From NCBI GenBank assembly GCA_903813345.2, contig CAIIXF020000012.1, positions 35,696,528 to 35,760,527 on the forward strand: a stretch of 64,000 nucleotides of DNA, written 5' to 3'. A program made the translations under genes and the position numbers. Below the pieces are notes generated by a model that had not been told where the DNA came from, made no database searches, and saw nothing but the letters and a program-made list of their open reading frames with translations. Source of the stretch: Owenia fusiformis. Its lineage: Eukaryota; Annelida; Polychaeta; Sabellida; Oweniidae. The stretch's first letter is position 1; the number at the start of each line of letters is the position of its first letter. Positions 11,846 through 22,046 of this stretch are shown here, one piece after another.

Positions 11846-14800
11846 GTAACCAATATTATAGATCAATGACATTAAAGGGAAGCAATAATTGAGGCAAATA
11901 ATTAACTGATAATTGAAACACTTACTTGCACTTACAATAAGAGGAGCTCATAGGTAAATCTAAGAGGAGGGAAAATCCCATAATTCATAGGTGACTCCTG
12001 TAGAGGCTCCGTTTTTACAACAGGTTCATCTATGAATTGTGGGGTATTTCCTCCTCTTACTTGCAATATAATGTTATACACTCCCTGGCCAATTCAACTC
12101 TCTTATCGCGGACCATCCATGTAATGCCTTGGTCACATTTGCTCAGATTTTCACTACGGAGCTGGCCGATTGAGTATTTTGTTCAAAATTGAATACAATA
12201 TTGAACAAAACACTCAATTGGCTGGGCGCCAGTCGATGGATCGGAGCAAATGGGACCAAGGCATAAACCAGAGAGATTGCATGAGGGGATCATCAGAAGG
12301 TTCCAGTCAAATCACTGAATGAATAAGCCCATGGTATGGTAAAATGTGTTAGACCTGGTTTGACTTTTTTCAACTGCTACTTTATGAAGTATGAGATCTG
12401 TTAAAAATGGTGCAAAATCACTGGTGTGCAAAAAGTAATAGATTAAGATTGATAAGGCAGTCAGGATCTCCATGACCTGTAGTAATTACTATACAGGGTG
12501 GCCCAATAGTAGGTTTACAGTTTGCAGAGAGAGTTATTGAATAAATGTAAACCTACTTGATGGAGAATATTTGAGTCATTTTTGAACACCTGGAGTATAC
12601 AGGGTGAGCCAAAAGTTGGTTTACAATTTAAGGAAAGGTATTGTTTTAAATGAGTTACAAAGTTACAAAAATGATCAGATAATATAGGGCTTGGAGGGAA
12701 TCATGTGGACGGAGATTTGATGCTGGTTTTTCAATAGATCTCATATATTACGTGTGTAAAGGTTAAAAAATTCATACAAGGCCTATTTACCCTTACCATG
12801 GTTGTATTCATTTAGCAATATGTTTAGAAAATTTGACATATTAAATCCCCAACACACAGTCCATAGATTCATATTCTGTTAGAACCATATATTCTGTAAG
12901 AATTATACATTCTTCTGACAGAACCATATATTTTTCTGTTAGAACCATATATTCTTCTGTTAGAACCATATTCTTCTGTTAGAACCATATATTCTTCTGA
13001 CAGAACCATATATTCTTCTGTTAGAACCATATGTCCATTTGACAGAACCATATATTCTTCTGCAAGAACCATATATTCAGTTAGAATCATACATGCTTCT
13101 GACAGAAACTATATTCCTCTGTAAGAACCATATATTCTGACAGAATCATAGATTCTGATATGACCATATAATCTTTGTATCCTTCTGACAGACCCATATG
13201 TTCTTCTGTAATAACCATTTCTTCTGTAAGAATCATATATTCTGTCATGACCATATATTCTGTAAGAACCATGTATTTTGCTTGAACCATATATTCTGCT
13301 ATGACCATATATTCTGTTGGAACACTATCTTCTGCTATGACCATATATTCTGTTGGAACACTATCTTCTGCTATGACCATATATTCTGTTAGAACACTAT
13401 CTTCTGCTATGACCATATATTCTGTAAGAACACTATTTTCTGCTATGACCATATATTCTGTTAGAACACTATCTTCTGCTATGACCATATATTCTGTTAG
13501 AACACTATCTTCTGCTATGACCATATATTCTGTAAGAACACTATTTTCTGCTATGACCATATATTCTGTTAGAACACTATCTTCTGCTATGACCATATAT
13601 TCTGTTAGAACACTATCTTCTGCTATGACCATATATTCTGTTAGAACACTATCTTCTGCTATATATTCTGTTAGAACACTATCTTCTGCTATGACCACAT
13701 ACTGTGTTAGAACACTATCTTCTGCTATGACCATATATTCTGTAAGAACACTATTTTCTGCTATGACCATATATTCTGTTAGAACACTATCTTCTGCTAT
13801 GACCATATATTCTGTTAGAACACTATCTTCTGCTATGACCATATATTCTGTAAGAACACTATTTTCTGCTATGACCATATATTCTGTTAGAACACTATCT
13901 TCTGCTATGACCATATATTCTGTTAGAACACTATCTTCTGCTATGACCATATATTCTGTTAGAACACTATCTTCTGCTATGACCATATATTCTGTTAGAA
14001 CACTATCTTCTGCTATGACCATATATTCTGTTAGAACACTATCTTCTGCTATGACCATATATTCTGTTAGAACACTATCTTCTGCTATGACCATATATTC
14101 TGTTAAAACCATATATCTCTGTCATGCCTTACTTGATAATTAACAATTAAGTTGAAATGTAACAGAAATTGCTCTGGGACAATTCATTTTCCTTTATCTC
14201 AGTATTTAAGCGATTACACTTCATGCTTTCTGTCTTACAGAAATTGATTTCCATTAAATACTGGAAGAAACTTAAGGAAAGCTATTAATATCTTTGTGTC
14301 CATTTACAACCTCAATGTACCCATTGAATGACTGGGTGGAATTAGTATCATCCTAAATGAAACTATTTGTTTTTTGCTTCGATTTCAGAGATATTTCAGC
14401 ATTCCTTTGTTTGTACCCTTTATTTAAATGTTGTCCAATTATTATAAAGCTATCTGCATATAGATTAATGTAATGACAGGAGGGTACGTATACCCCAGGG
14501 GAATGACTAACTAACGAGCATAGTGTAACAGGCCAGATGAAGAAATTGAAAAAAGTGATATCCAGTTATAAAAATATATCCCATATTCAAAGCTATCCAC
14601 ATATTGTTACACTATCCACTGTTTAAATGTTTGTGCAATGTACTTTTTCAGATTTTCAACGAAATTGGTGCCATAGAGCCATTAAAGCGAGCTGCAAGTT
14701 CGCCAAATAAACTCACGTCAAAGTTTGCGTGTCAAGCTTTGGAGATTATTGGTGAAGAGATTCCATTCAAACTGTCCTCCCAGGTGGCGCTGTGGACTGT

Positions 14801-17800
14801 TGAGGATGTGCAAAACTGGGTAAAACAGGCAAGTCTTTGCATTTATTTGACAACTTTTTAGAAGAGGCATTTTTTAGTTTTTTAGCTCATTTATGGCCTG
14901 CTGTAAGTCTGAAAGAGGCATGATAGGTATACATGTACTTTAAAGCAGCAGAATATTGTTTATCATGTACCTCTTGATGAAATGGAGTATTCTTGATGAA
15001 ATGGAGTATTTTAATTGACTTGCATGCATTTCCATGGTTACCAATAATGTAGCCAAGCAAGATAATTTTTATTGACACTGTTCAAAGTTAAAACCACTTT
15101 AGCTGATATTGAAACCTTGCCCATTACTATAAAGATTTCCATGCAATTTACACAAAAGATTTTTAAAATGCGTAGAAATGATCTCTGTCGTCTAATTTTA
15201 CTAAATTGTGCATCTTAATGTATGAAGTAATATGTCAAAAGATAGCAAAACTGAAAAATTCTCTGGTTTAGAGCCTAGGATTCAAGAGGTTAAGACATAG
15301 TATCATATTATTTTGAAAATATTATGCTCCCCAAGTGACCACGGGGTACCATCGAATAATTTTGGCAACGTACTGGAGAACGACATTTTACTAAGAAATG
15401 GCAATAATTTAGCACAATATATTTTTTAACTAGAGTTCTATTTTGATTTTGACAAAAGTAAGTATTCCATGCAATAACTATTTCATTCATGACTTTATAG
15501 GAATTCTGTTGGAACCCAGTTCTGATCAAGTACGAAGTTATTGAAATCGGCGCAGACGGACTTTACTCCGAAAGATGGTTTTTCGATTCTAACTTTTCAC
15601 AACATTTAAGTATAGACTTTTGAAAAAAGTACAGAATATTCCTTATACTTTTGAATAATTCTGTTATTTCTGATTCACACGACTCTGATTTGTTTAATTA
15701 AAAAAAAGTTTTAAAAATATTACTTAGGAACGTAACCGGAGCTGGGAACGTAACCGGAGCAGATCAGTTGTATTATTTAGTCAAAAAAATTAAAATATAT
15801 GATTTAAAGCACATATACTAATTTAAAAACATAAGGGATTGTTCGAATGCGTATTTATTAATATATATGCTTTAAATCATATATTTTATTTTTTTTTAAT
15901 TATATAATTCAACTGATCTGCTCCGGTTACGTTCCAAGCTCCGGTTACGTTCCTAAGTAATATTTTTAAAACTTTTTTTTTAATTAAACAAATCAGAGTC
16001 GTGTGAATCAGAAATAACAGAATTATTCAATAGTATAAGGACTATTCTGTACTTTTTTCAAAAGTCTATACTTAAATGTTGTAAAAAGTTATAATCGAAA
16101 AACCATCTTTCGGAGTAAAGTCCGACTGCGCCGATTTCAATAACTTCGTACTTCATCAGAACTGGGTTCCAGCAGAATTCCTACAAACTCATGAATGAAA
16201 TAGTTATTGCATGGAATACTTACTTTAGTCAAAATCAAAGTAGAACTCTAGTTAAAAAATATATTGTGCTAAATTATTGCCATTTCTTAATAAAATGTCG
16301 TTCTCCGGTACGTTGCAAAAATTATTCGATGGTACCCCGTGGTGACATCACCACATAACCTGATGACATTATATTTTGTGTTTATATAGAACACTCTAGA
16401 TCTAGTATTAATCTAGTATTAATTCTAAAAATGAGAGCATTTTAATCATCCCTTGTACATGTACTTATTTTTTATCAAAATTTATGGATCATCCCTTGTA
16501 CTTGTAGGCTGGTTTTGAAGAATATTGTGAGGCTTGTAAGGAATGTCTTGTGGATGGAGACATTCTCCTGCAACTTACAGATGAACACTTGAAGGATGAT
16601 GTTGGAATAAAAGGAGGAATCGCAAGAAAAAGGTCTGGGAATTATATTTTTTATTAACTTAAGATATGTTTATTTAAATAAATAATGATATACAGCGAAA
16701 CTTGTAAAGTGGAACACCTCTAGAAGTGGAACACCTCCATTAGTGGAACACTTTTCAGAGTCCCAAAATCAACTGATTTAATGTTAAATGAACCTCTATA
16801 GTAGCACATTTTACAAGTGGAACACCTTTTAGATTGGTACCAGAGTTGTTCCAACTGACTGACATTTCAAAAATAAAATAGGTTCGACCTAGAAGTTACT
16901 TTAATCTTTATGATTCTTTAAGGTTCATTAGAAAATTGAAAGAGCTGAAGAAATCAGCTGACTACGATTGTTGCGATGCAACTAAACTTGATGAGTGGAT
17001 GACGTCAATACATGAAGATTTCTCAATGTATACATATCAAATGATACAAAGTGGTGTTGATAAGTTTGTGCTGCCATCTTTAACAGATGATCATTTAAAC
17101 AAAGATTGCCATATTGAAAATGGTATTCATCGACTGAAGATCCTTGAAGCTATTAAACGTAAGAATTAAAGAATTATTTATTAATTTAATGAAAATATAA
17201 TACCTTCTATTGCAGATGATTTTACAGTTTTGAGTCTGGTATTCTTTGAAGTAATGATAATTTAATGATAATTAGCAGCAAATTTGTTGTCAAAAGAATT
17301 CCAAAGGTAATACATGTGTTTTTGACACAAAAATATATTTTGGAATAACCTAAATAATTCTCAATTATGATCAGATCTTAATTTTTGAGGAATTATTTTT
17401 CTAGGATGCCGTTCAGGGATTGGCCGAGATCTTCCCGATAATTTCTACCACAAATCACTTGATGTTTTCATCTCATACAGACGCTCAAATGGATCTCAGC
17501 TGGCAAGGTGAAGTTTGAAAAAAGCATTGGTTGTAGTTTGTTGCATGAATTTGGTGTAAAACACCTATTAATCTGACAGGAGACAGTTGACCAAAATATT
17601 GGTGAAATTTACAGGAGAAATGTTTCTTTTCTTCAATTCATTTACCAATGCTCCAATTTTTGGTCCATCCTGTCTAGAATGTCCTCGTTTCATTTATTGT
17701 ACACTGTAGTGTAGTATTATGAAAAAATATTATGTAAAATATGTTCAATCAAGCTTTAGATACAGGGTTCTCATGTGTCATATATGCTGATCTTTTACAA

Positions 17801-19130
17801 ATGTGTTGGTTCAAGATGATTCAAACATGACCATCCTCTAATTGAATTTTTCAACCAATCAAAATGCAGCATAGCCAATAAAGAACATTCTCTATTTCTC
17901 CATAGAGACGCACGACCGTGCTCTATTCGATCTGCTTCCAGGAATCGATGTACATGTATCATGTTGTAAAATGAAGTCACACCTTGGAATTTCACCATAT
18001 TGAATGGCCTAGCATAGTTTATTCCTTTAATAATTTCTCTAAAATATATTACTCTTATGTTCCAGCTTATTAAAGGTGCATCTACAACTTAGGGGATTTA
18101 CTGTTTTCATAGATATTGAAAAACTGCGTGCTGGGAAATTTGATGACAATCTTTTGAACAGTGTTCGTAATGCCAAGCACTTTATCCTAGTTCTAACCCC
18201 TGGGGCATTAGACAGATGTGCGGGGGACACACTCACTAAGGACTGGGTACACAGGGTATGTGTTGCTATGGTTACCATTGCATTGTGGTAACTATTGTAC
18301 TTTTGCTTTGAATATTGCACACTTGGCTTATTGCAGTTGTTGTAGATAAAACAAAAACCAGGGCATATATAATAATCTAAGTAAATTGCCCAGTTTTTCT
18401 TCAACTTCTTTTTGTTAGCATAATTTCTATAAACCTAGCAAATTTTTAAGTCATCAAGATCATTTTCCCAAATATTGGGATGAAATTCCTGACTTTTAAC
18501 TATATTCATTATATAGGAGGTTGTAGCTGCAATAGAAGGGGCATGTAATATCATTCCTATAACAGACAACTTCACATGGCCTGCCCCTGACTCACTTCCC
18601 GATGATATGAAAGCTATATGCCACTTCAATGGAATCAGGTAATTTTACCTCTGGCTATTACACTTTGTTTGATTGGTTTAGCATCTTAAAAGAAAGCTTC
18701 TCCTACACTCTTTGAGAAAAAGAGGTCCTAGCCTTATCCAATCAAAATTACAGTCCGAATTTTATACTTTTATAAGTAGCTGGTATTTACATGTAGTTCA
18801 TATTTATTCAACATCTAGATGAATTTATACAATTTCAGATATTTAAAGAGATTTCTTACAACTCTTGAGTCACGAAAATGTCTGCAAAAGTGCATGCATG
18901 TATGATGTTCCATATATTGTAATTTATTATGTGATTCTAGATGGATTCACGATTACCAAGATGCATGTATCGACAAACTTGAAGAGTTTCTGCGTAATGA
19001 CATCGGTGCATCCCCTCCCTCCTCAAAGCGACAGACTAGTCTAAATTCATCTGGAGAGGGCCATGGCCCAGTACATAGATGGAGTAGTACTGATACAGAC
19101 CCTCGAATGAGTCCTGATAGCTCATCTTAA
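10406..19130 (+). CDS. SARM1: SARM1 orthologue (ARM-SAM-SAM-TIR NAD+ hydrolase), 8 coding exons
   Basis: Coding exons are 10406-11845, 14652-14828, 16508-16632, 16923-17158, 17405-17507, 18066-18255, 18517-18638 and 18941-19130. They join in phase to 2583 nt (860 aa plus stop). Order: a Ser/Thr-rich N-terminal extension (about 1-170), ARM repeats (about 175-530), two SAM domains (about 525-660) and TIR (about 678-830). Known SARM1 forms an octamer through the SAM domains. Its ARM domain senses NAD+ and NMN and holds back the TIR NADase that drives axon degeneration; in invertebrates it also acts in innate immune signalling. The TIR catalytic glutamate (human E642) is E758 here, in the context DWVHREVV. 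One intron uses a GC donor (after 14828). The protein is longer than human SARM1 (724 aa), mainly at the N-terminus. Identification is secure; the transcript start is unknown. Confidence 0.95.
11955..12264. mobile_element. Two small inverted-repeat elements in SARM1 intron 1
   Basis: An imperfect hairpin at about 11961-12060 pairs TAAGAGGAGGGAAAATCCCA with its complement near 12035-12060. Next to it, 12124-12264 is a 141-bp foldback element whose ends are ATGCCTTGGTCACATTTGCT and a matching inverted copy ending CCAAGGCAT. The same family recurs at 37300-37435. Both are probably non-autonomous MITEs. Confidence 0.7.
12494..12640. mobile_element. Mariner-type TIR remnants
   Basis: Two copies of a terminal motif, TACAGGGTGGCCCAATAGTA at 12494 and TACAGGGTGAGCCAAAAGTT near 12599, resemble the ACAGGGTG ends of mariner-like elements. 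They are in direct orientation, so the element is broken or nested. Confidence 0.4.
12868..14115. repeat. Composite minisatellite (21- to 24-bp units turning into 36-bp units) in SARM1 intron 1
   Basis: From 12868 to about 13300 the units are irregular, 18-24 bp, with core AGAACCATATATTCTTCTG. From about 13300 to 14100 there are about 22 near-identical 36-bp units made of two 18-bp halves, CTATGACCATATATTCTG and TTAGAACACTATCTTCTG. Each half looks like a diverged copy of the shorter unit. Because 36 is a multiple of 3 there are long open frames on both strands. The array lies inside an intron and is not coding. Confidence 0.95.
14652..14828 (+). CDS. SARM1: SARM1 exon 2: last ARM helices and start of SAM1, followed by a GC donor
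   Basis: Encodes residues 481-539, including [22 protein letters not shown] and [13 protein letters not shown]. The exon must end after CAG at 14828 because exon 3 continues AGFEEYC, exactly as human SARM1 continues WLQQ-IGFSKYC. The intron therefore begins GCAAGT, a strong match to the GC-AG consensus. The only nearby GT (after TGG) would delete three conserved SAM residues. Confidence 0.93.
15340..16341. mobile_element. 1002-bp foldback DNA transposon with 5-bp target duplication in SARM1 intron 2
   Basis: Two arms of about 480 bp (15340-15816 and about 15863-16341) are inverted near-perfect copies with a loop of about 45 bp. The outer ends are CACGGGGTACCATCGAATAA and its complement. GTGAC flanks both sides (15335-15339 and 16342-16346) as a target-site duplication. 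Each arm carries two tandem copies of GAACGTAACCGGAGC near the loop. No transposase is present. A CAC terminus with a 5-bp target duplication is what the Transib/RAG group shows, but the rest of the heptamer does not match, so the superfamily is tentative. Confidence 0.9.
16508..17158 (+). CDS. SARM1: SARM1 exons 3 and 4: SAM1 and SAM2 domains
   Basis: Exon 3 (16508-16632) encodes [12 protein letters not shown] through GGIARK and exon 4 (16923-17158) encodes [11 protein letters not shown] through ILEAIKR; the junction splits an Arg codon. The first completes SAM1; the second holds SAM2, with [22 protein letters not shown] and [11 protein letters not shown]. In known SARM1 these domains build the octamer ring. 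The intron between them (16633-16922) carries a short tandem GTGGAACACCTC motif near 16713, probably a MITE end. Confidence 0.93.
17405..19130 (+). CDS. SARM1: SARM1 exons 5 to 8: TIR NADase domain and C-terminal tail
   Basis: Exons 17405-17507, 18066-18255, 18517-18638 and 18941-19130. The TIR begins [10 protein letters not shown] (residues 677-686), continues [21 protein letters not shown] with the glycine corresponding to human G601, then [12 protein letters not shown]. Exon 6 ends DWVHR and exon 7 starts with the catalytic Glu758. The end is [17 protein letters not shown] and a short Ser-rich tail finishing PDSSS. The motifs are those of an active NAD+-cleaving TIR; activity itself is inference. 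Confidence 0.94.
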
Positions 19131-19590
19131 CTCATGATATCTCCAATACAAGCTGTGAAAGTTGGAATTTGTTAAGATGAAATTTTACCGAAAACATTAT
19201 ATGACTTTACCTAAACCGCTGAGCTTGCCTGTCTCTTGATAATACAAGAGCAGGGTTCACGTTTCAAGTTGAAAACATGATTGCCCAATGGAGCATAATG
19301 ACTTTCAATCCATTACTCATATTTCCAAGCCTGTTGCCAGAGTGAAAAGTGCTGATGGTTTTACAAAATGTTAAAGCCCACGTATAGAATTTGACAATAT
19401 ATATTGGGTCTTTAAAATACCACCAGTCAAAAATCAAGGTAAAATTTCTTCTTATATAATGAGAACCTTCTTATACAGTAAAATTGAGCATAATTTTATT
19501 GTATTTTTATGAATGTAGTGAGTACATAGTGTACATAGTCTATGAATGTTGAAGAAATATGTAAATGCAATGTACAGTAGATAATATGAT
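19131..19590 (+). other. SARM1 3' UTR region
   Basis: AT-rich sequence after the stop. A candidate polyadenylation signal AATAAA lies near 19594, inside the start of the following repeat. No coding sequence was seen. Confidence 0.45.
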
Positions 19591-20290
19591 GTATAATAAA
19601 ACAATTAAAGGTGAATATGTTTGTATAAGGAAACAAATATGAGTAAATATGTTCACACAACAAAACAATTATGAGTATGTCCATGGAGCATGCCAATAAT
19701 GAGTAAATATGTTCGTACAATAGAACAATTATGAGTAAATATGTTCATACAATAGAACAATTATGAGTAAATTTGTTCATACAATAGAACAATTATGAGA
19801 AAATTAGTTTATTCAATAGAACAATTATGAGTAAATATGTTCATAAAACAGAACAATAATGAGTAAATATGTTCATAAAACAGAACAATAATGAGTAAGT
19901 GCATTCATTCAATAGAACAACTTTGAGTAAATATGTTCATACAATAGAACAATTATGAGTAAATTTGTTCATACAATAGAACAATTATGAGAAAATTAGT
20001 TTATTCAATAGAACAATTATGAGTATATATGTTCTCACAACAAAACAATTATGAGTATGTCAGTGGAGCATACCTAAAATGAGTAAATATTTTCATTTGA
20101 TAGGACAATTATGAGCAAATATGTTCATACAATAAGACAATTATGAGTAAATATGTTCATTCAATAGAACAATTAGAAATAAATAAGTTCATTCAATAGA
20201 ACAATAATAAGAAATTGTGTTCATTCAATAGAACAATTATGAGTAAATATGTTTATACAATAGAACAATGATGTTTTAATGTTATCATTA
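19590..20290. repeat. 32-bp minisatellite after SARM1, about 21 copies
   Basis: The unit is CAATAGAACAATTATGAGTA followed by AATATGTTCATA, moderately diverged. The same unit occurs in a few copies just after the stop codons of both receptor kinases (about 32440-32540 and 61290-61445), followed there by the same non-repetitive sequence. This ties the SARM1 3' flank to the receptor duplication unit. Confidence 0.88.
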
Positions 20291-21949
20291 TATAGAACAA
20301 TAAGATGTGTGAACAATAAATTGTTTAAACAATTGACAAAAATAAATAAGTACACCATATTCTGTACATTTGCAATAATAGATACAATACATGTACATAC
20401 ATAATGAATGATTTCATATAATACAACAATGCATGTTCATATACAATAACATGTTCATGCAATTGAAAAATATTTAAAGTAAGTGCTGGTCACACTATAT
20501 AACTTCATAGTTAGTGTATTATATCATGTATTTGTGTTCATTGCTGCAAGGGATAGAGGCAGTTAGTGAGAGTAACTTTAAAAGATCAGTGTTATAGTTT
20601 GACAAAAATTATAGTTTTATTGGCTCTTGACATTTACTCATGGAGTTTGTACAAACAGTTGGAGGTTTTTTGTTCTTCTATGTTAAGTACATAGTAACTG
20701 TATTTTAGCATGTCCACAAAATCAGTGCAGCAAAAGAGAGATTCATTGAGAGAAGGTTGATAAAATGTGTGTTACAATTTGACAGGTGGTTTTTATCAGC
20801 TCTTGACATTTACTCATGGAGTTTGAGGTTTCTTGTTCTTCTAGTCTTGACTTGCCATTTCCGAGTCATCTTGATTTTCAAGAATTTGCAATACTTTTTA
20901 TAAGGTTAACCTCACACATTTTACAGTTTCTATCCTTTGCTGCAACATTAAGGAATTTCACATAATATAAAAAACAGTAGAACCTGTATATCAGAACACC
21001 TCTAATCTGACAACCTCTTAATATGAACGCTTTCCTAGTCCAAATTTAGGTGTCACCCATTGGCTCACGTATTAAAAACTTGAAATGTGCCATTGGAAAC
21101 CTGCTAATCCCAAAACATTTGGTTGGCCCAAGTGGTGTTCAGATAAGACAGGTTTTACTGTATATGGTTTTGAGGAAATTGGCAAGGAAGACAGAACCTC
21201 ATTTTGTTTACTATGTCACCAACACAAGTGGTGACATATCGTCATAGTTTCCATTTTTGTGGATGGTGTTTGGTAGTTGGTCTTCAGCGGTCGGTGTCTG
21301 TAACAGTGGTGACATTTTGCATGTTTATGCCTTGTTTTTGTGTTATAATAGTATATTTTGGGGAAATTATTTCCACTATTTACACTGTAATTTTTGGTGG
21401 ATGCACTAGAGTTAATTGTTTATGTTAATAAAGTAAATTTGATTTTATGAAATATATTGTCATGTAAAAAGGACAACCTTTATTTAGTTTGTTTAGTGAT
21501 ATTGGAGGGAAGCAATGTTGTGTTATAAGGAGGGGGGCATCAAAAGTTCAATATCTGATAGGAGACTTAATACATCTAGTTGTGAGTTTAACCCTTCCCC
21601 TGAAACTAAATACGATGTATTTTAAACCAGCAAAGGCATTCTGAGTCAAAATTGCAAAAATATTCACACATTTCACACATAATATCTTGTTATATGTGGT
21701 GAAGTGCAGCAATGCAATAATCAAGTTTAATTCATCGAATCCATCCAAATGATTAGAATTAAGATAAAGTTAAAGATCACATACTTCATTTCTAGCATAT
21801 GACTATCTTCAGATGGCATATTTTACTTATCATTGCAAAATATTTTCAAGGGGTTGAAGGTCCATAACCATAAATTAGTTATTGAACAAGGAAGTTAAAA
21901 CATTTTATGTTAAAGCATATAAATACAATACAAGCTCAATTCTAAACCA
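20290..21949. other. Intergenic block shared by the receptor genes (copy I)
   Basis: This non-coding block matches 32560-34670 and, for its left part, 62540-63225. Shared landmarks are ACAATGCATGTTCATATACA, TTTACTCATGGAGTTT and a small pogo-like MITE. It is the left flank and probable promoter region of RTK-A. No separate gene is supported. Confidence 0.7.
20975..21160. mobile_element. Pogo/Tc1-like MITE, copy I
   Basis: The ends are CAGTAGAACCTGTATATC and an inverted copy GATAAGACAGGTTTTACTG. Other copies are 33409-33588 (with clean flanking TA) and 63057-63221, plus a truncated one near 33131. The TIR and TA target are typical of pogo/Tigger-like elements. All copies sit at the same place in the duplicated flank, so they were copied with it rather than inserted independently. 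Confidence 0.75.
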
Positions 21950-22046
21950 ATGGAAACATATACTAGCATAGATAAAAAATTTAGAAAATGGATTAAGGAA
22001 TATACAACCTTCTGGATTGTTATGATTTTGATGTGCTCCACTGCAG
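21950..22046 (+). CDS. RTK-A exon 1: signal peptide
   Basis: The ATG at 21950 opens a 32-codon exon with a basic stretch ([11 protein letters not shown]) then the hydrophobic core [12 protein letters not shown], ending in phase 1 at G before GTAAGATAAG. Exon 2 supplies CA to complete Ala. The same exon in RTK-B has lost one base, which moves its start codon. No ATG nearer the hydrophobic core is in frame here except the Met codons inside it. Confidence 0.75.

Noticed and set aside
13087-14143. Open frames of 341 (minus) and 280 (plus) codons with a 12-residue repeat
   Set aside because: Both come from the 36-bp minisatellite, whose length is a multiple of 3, inside SARM1 intron 1. No start or splice context supports a gene.
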